Source: JAKFWI01 sp031399165
Lineage (GTDB): Bacteria; Pseudomonadota; Alphaproteobacteria; Caulobacterales; Aquidulcibacteraceae
Direction: 5' to 3'
DNA length: 64,000 nt
Assembly: GCA_031399165.1 (NCBI GenBank)
Contig: JANNOO010000054.1
Location: 1 to 64,000 of the forward strand
How positions within the stretch are numbered: the stretch's first letter is position 1; each line of letters starts with the position of its first letter. Below are positions 61,784 through 64,000 of the stretch, one piece after another. The notes beneath the pieces are model-generated. The model was not told where the DNA came from. It saw only the letters and a program-made list of their open reading frames with translations, and searched no databases. Position numbers and translations under genes: made by a program.

Positions 61784-62224
61784 ATGGCCACAGTTAAAGC
61801 CGCTGCGCCCAAAGCCAGCTTTGAATTTGATACCTCGAAGTTCGGGTTGGATGCTTCCAAGTTTGGGTTCGACACCTCAAAGTTTGGTGATGTCGCCGAG
61901 CACGGCAAGCAAAACCTCGAAGCCTATGTGGCTTCGATGACGGCCGCTCAGGCCGGCGCCGAAAAGCTGACGGCGCGCGCCGTCGCCTATTCGAAGGCGG
62001 CCGCCGAAACGCAAGCCGAAGCGGCGAAGTCGCTGATGGCGAGCAAGAGCGCTCAGGAATTTTTCGAGAAGCAAGCGGCTTTCACCAAGACCTTCTTCGA
62101 CACCTACGTCGCCGAAATGAAGGCGTTCCAGGGCCTGTTCGCCGGCATCGCGCAGGACGTCGCCAAGCCGATCAGCGATCGCGCCGCCGTCTACCAGAAA
62201 ATGACGCCGAGCTTCACGGCCTAA
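61784..62224 (+). CDS. Phasin family protein with SKFG repeats
   Basis: The 146-residue amphipathic helical protein coats polyhydroxyalkanoate granules. EAYVASMTAAQAGAEKLTARA and FEKQAAFTKTFFDTYVAEMK are phasin-like. Unusually, residues about 13-36 contain three tandem repeats of (F/L)D-x-SKFG separated by single residues (FDTSKFG, LDASKFG, FDTSKFG). The start is supported by TTGGAG upstream. A strong terminator follows. PhaZ (37945) provides the degradative partner. Confidence 0.88.
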   Translation: MATVKAAAPKASFEFDTSKFGLDASKFGFDTSKFGDVAEHGKQNLEAYVASMTAAQAGAEKLTARAVAYSKAAAETQAEAAKSLMASKSAQEFFEKQAAFTKTFFDTYVAEMKAFQGLFAGIAQDVAKPISDRAAVYQKMTPSFTA

Positions 62225-62257
62225 TCAGCCGATCAGTTTCGCAAGCGGGGACTGAAG

Positions 62258-62289
62258 CGGGGCGGTGCAGCAATGCACCGCCCCGTTTT
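62258..62289. terminator. Intrinsic terminator after the phasin gene
   Basis: CGGGGCGGTGCA and TGCACCGCCCCG pair over 12 bp with a GCAA tetraloop, followed by TTTT. It sits between convergent genes. Confidence 0.9.
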
Positions 62290-62299
62290 AACTTCAACG

Positions 62300-63682
62300 C
62301 TATCGCCCCAACCCTGAGATCGAATAGTCGGCGGTATCTGTGATCGTATCGAGATCGCCGAAGGCGAACGCGCCGGCGTCTCTGATCAGATCCGTACGCC
62401 GCAGCGCGCGCGAGAGGCGCAGGCCTTCCAGCGTGCGGGCGCGGGACAGCGCCACATAAGCCTGCCCATGCGCAAACATACCCCGCCCCATATCGACATA
62501 GACGCGATCGAGCGTCAGGCCCTGCGCCTTATGGATCGTCAGCGCCCAGCCCAGGCGCAACGGCAGCTGCCGGAATGTGCCAATAACCTTGCGGTTTACC
62601 CCGCCGCGCGGACCGGCCTCGTAGCGCGACTTTTCCCATGTGGCCGGCTCTACCCGCGCGCTTGAACGGCCGACCTTCAGGATCACCGCATCCGGCTCCA
62701 GCGCCTCGATCGTGCCGATCGTGCCGTTGACCCAGCCGGGCACGGAATCGTTGCGCAGCAGCATCACGCGCGCGCCGACCTTCAGCGCCAGCGATGGCTC
62801 GGCGGCGTAGGAGCGATCGTCAAACTCGCCCTCCACCTGCGCCTGATATTCCCAGGTTTCGCCATCCAGCTCTTCCAGCCGCGCGCGGTTGATGCTGTTC
62901 GCTGTCGCGTTGGTGGGCGTCAGCACGACGTGGGTTTCGCTGGCAGCGACGGGGTCGGTGTCGTCGACTAATTCTTCCAGCACGTCCTGATCATCGCGCG
63001 AGAGCGAAGCGGTGCGCACGCCTTCGAGCAGGGCAAGGAAGCGCGGATCGGCTTGCCTCATCGCGCGCTTGAGTTCGATCTGTAGAAATTCCGACTGGCG
63101 GAACGCGTCACACTGGAAGAACCAGGGGCCGCCAAACCAATCCTCCAGGATCGGCCGGCTCTCGCCATCGACCACCGGCGCAAGCTGGTGGGGATCGCCG
63201 ACCAGGATCATCTGCACGCCGCCGAACGGCGCGCCGTTCTGCCGGTGTGCGCGCAGGCTCCTGTCGATCGCCTCCAGCAGGTCAGAGCGCACCATCGAGA
63301 TCTCGTCGATCACGATGGTCTCGGCCGCCTTGACCACGCGCGTATCGCGCATGCGGTGCAGTTCGGTCCGGTCGATCAGGCGCGGCGGCAGTTTGAAGAA
63401 CGAGTGGATGGTCTGCCCGCCGGCCTGCACGGCGGCCACGCCCGTCGGCGCGACGACGATCGCCCGGCCGCCGAGCTTGGCGAGCAGCGACTTGATCAGC
63501 GTGGTCTTGCCCGCCCCTGCCCGCCCGGTGAGGAACACGTTGGGCCGGCCATCGAGCATCGTATCCAGCACGGGCAGATAGACCGGATCGAGACCCTCCC
63601 CCGGCAGCGCGCGCGTTGGCTTCACCGCCTGACGCGGCTCCGCCGCCCGCGCCGCCGCGCCAATTCTGATCAGTCTGCTCAC
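62300..63682 (-). CDS. Pif1-family ATP-dependent DNA helicase
   Basis: The 460-residue SF1B helicase has Walker A LTGRAGAGKTTLI, VAPTGVAAVQAGGQTIHSFF, IDEISMVRSDLL (motif II), LVGDPHQLAPV (motif III) and the C-terminal LTIHKAQGLTLDRVYVDM with YVALSRARTLEGL (motifs V and VI). It resembles Pif1/Rrm3-type bacterial helicases more than RecD2. The role, perhaps replication through structured DNA, is inferred. Confidence 0.92.
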   Translation of the reverse strand: MSRLIRIGAAARAAEPRQAVKPTRALPGEGLDPVYLPVLDTMLDGRPNVFLTGRAGAGKTTLIKSLLAKLGGRAIVVAPTGVAAVQAGGQTIHSFFKLPPRLIDRTELHRMRDTRVVKAAETIVIDEISMVRSDLLEAIDRSLRAHRQNGAPFGGVQMILVGDPHQLAPVVDGESRPILEDWFGGPWFFQCDAFRQSEFLQIELKRAMRQADPRFLALLEGVRTASLSRDDQDVLEELVDDTDPVAASETHVVLTPTNATANSINRARLEELDGETWEYQAQVEGEFDDRSYAAEPSLALKVGARVMLLRNDSVPGWVNGTIGTIEALEPDAVILKVGRSSARVEPATWEKSRYEAGPRGGVNRKVIGTFRQLPLRLGWALTIHKAQGLTLDRVYVDMGRGMFAHGQAYVALSRARTLEGLRLSRALRRTDLIRDAGAFAFGDLDTITDTADYSISGLGR

Positions 63683-63735
63683 CGGGTGGGGTTAGCGCCC
63701 TCCCCCTGATGAAGCGAGCCCGCTATGTGTGGCGC

Positions 63736-64000
63736 ATGGCTTTTTCCGCTGAGGAACTCGAACGATACCGCCGCCACATCCTGCTCAAGGAGATTGGCGG
63801 GGCCGGGCAGCAGCGGCTGAAGGCGGCTTCGGTGGTGATGATCGGCGCCGGCGGGCTGGGCGCGCCGGCGGCGCTTTACCTTGCCGCCGCGGGCGTTGGC
63901 CGCCTGCGGATCATCGATCCCGACACGGCGAGCCTGTCCAACCTTCAGCGCCAGATACTCTATCGCAACGAGGATGTGGGGCGCGCCAAGGTTGAGCGCG
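63736..64000 (+). CDS. ThiF/MoeB/HesA-family adenylyltransferase, cut by the window end
   Basis: From ATG 63736 the frame is open to the window end (88 codons): MAFSAEELERYRRHILLKEI, GAGGLGAPAALYLAAAGV (nucleotide-binding loop) and LSNLQRQILYRNEDVG. This is the N-terminus of the E1-like enzymes that adenylate the C-terminus of MoaD or ThiS. MoeB, ThiF or a fused MoeZ type cannot be told apart from this part. It is divergent from the helicase gene. Confidence 0.92.
   Translation, partial: MAFSAEELERYRRHILLKEIGGAGQQRLKAASVVMIGAGGLGAPAALYLAAAGVGRLRIIDPDTASLSNLQRQILYRNEDVGRAKVER

Overview
The window is GC-rich chromosomal DNA from an alphaproteobacterium. The closest fit is the Caulobacterales/Hyphomonadaceae neighbourhood. 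This is inferred from gene content: RegB/RegA with an SCO protein, MmcB, DUF2794, a system I CcmABCD-CcmG block, phasin plus intracellular PHA depolymerase, a PH-domain protein, and the dnaA/rpsT/mutM/ubiE/ubiB/coaBC/dut neighbourhood. No rRNA, tRNA, CRISPR array, prophage or transposase gene was recognised. The left edge is a perfect 56-bp fold-back inside leuC and looks like a contig-end artefact. The right edge cuts a ThiF/MoeB-type gene.

Layout. 1-2.0 kb: broken leuC and dapF. 2.1-7.4 kb: S9A prolyl oligopeptidase, a GT-C membrane glycosyltransferase-like protein, an APC permease and a small membrane protein. 7.4-10.9 kb: a peroxide-defence operon ahpC-katG-ahpD under two Fur-superfamily-like palindromes. 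10.9-11.9 kb: a secreted metallo-beta-lactamase-fold protein with two EF-hand loops. 12.2-19.7 kb: translation and targeting cluster ffh-rpsP-(DUF559)-rimM-lipoprotein-trmD-rplS-mtaB-ftsY-yciB. 19.9-23.1 kb: MarR regulator and ccmABCD-ccmG. 23.4-26.8 kb: acnA and a DUF1223 protein. 26.8-31.1 kb: a four-gene GldA/F/G-like ABC operon. 31.5-37.1 kb: DUF2794, BI-1 family protein, class A PBP, YgjP-like metallopeptidase and PadR. 37.3-37.9 kb: a GIY-YIG gene between two direct palindromic repeats. 37.9-42.0 kb: PHA depolymerase, SCO protein, RegB/RegA. 42.0-47.5 kb: MmcB, a PhyH-like oxygenase between inverted repeats, a diiron protein, small secreted proteins, ThpR and a cold-shock protein. 47.7-55.0 kb (minus strand): dnaA, dnaN, recF, gyrB in the ancestral order, with rpsT upstream. 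55.0-64.0 kb: mutM, ubiE-ubiB, an antitoxin-CoaBC fusion, dut, a PH-domain protein, cysK, phasin, a Pif1-like helicase and the cut adenylyltransferase gene.

The most unusual features fall into two groups. First, coaBC begins with a complete Phd/YefM-type antitoxin domain. Its start codon sits in the 7-base loop of a perfect 12-bp inverted repeat, which looks like the antitoxin's operator carried along with the fusion, and no toxin gene is next to it. Second, three different classes of palindromic interspersed repeats occur here. Class 1 is about 123-133 bp with three copies. One copy is read in frame inside MtaB, one is read in frame between a DUF559 nuclease-like domain and RimM, and one sits between dnaN and recF. 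Class 2 has two inverted copies bracketing the PhyH-like gene. Class 3 has two direct copies bracketing the GIY-YIG gene. Two copies of class 1 behave like Rickettsia palindromic elements (in-frame, tolerated), and the class 3 unit resembles a small nuclease-plus-repeat cassette.

Genes that work together: AhpC/AhpD/KatG in peroxide removal; Ffh/FtsY in co-translational targeting; RpsP/RimM/TrmD/RplS in ribosome and tRNA maturation; CcmABCD/CcmG in c-type cytochrome assembly, fitting with the SCO-RegB-RegA redox block; PhaZ and phasin in polyhydroxybutyrate storage; DnaA/DnaN/RecF/GyrB in replication. All positions were read by eye from the sequence. Start codons were chosen from homologous N-termini, Shine-Dalgarno-like sequences and gene overlaps.
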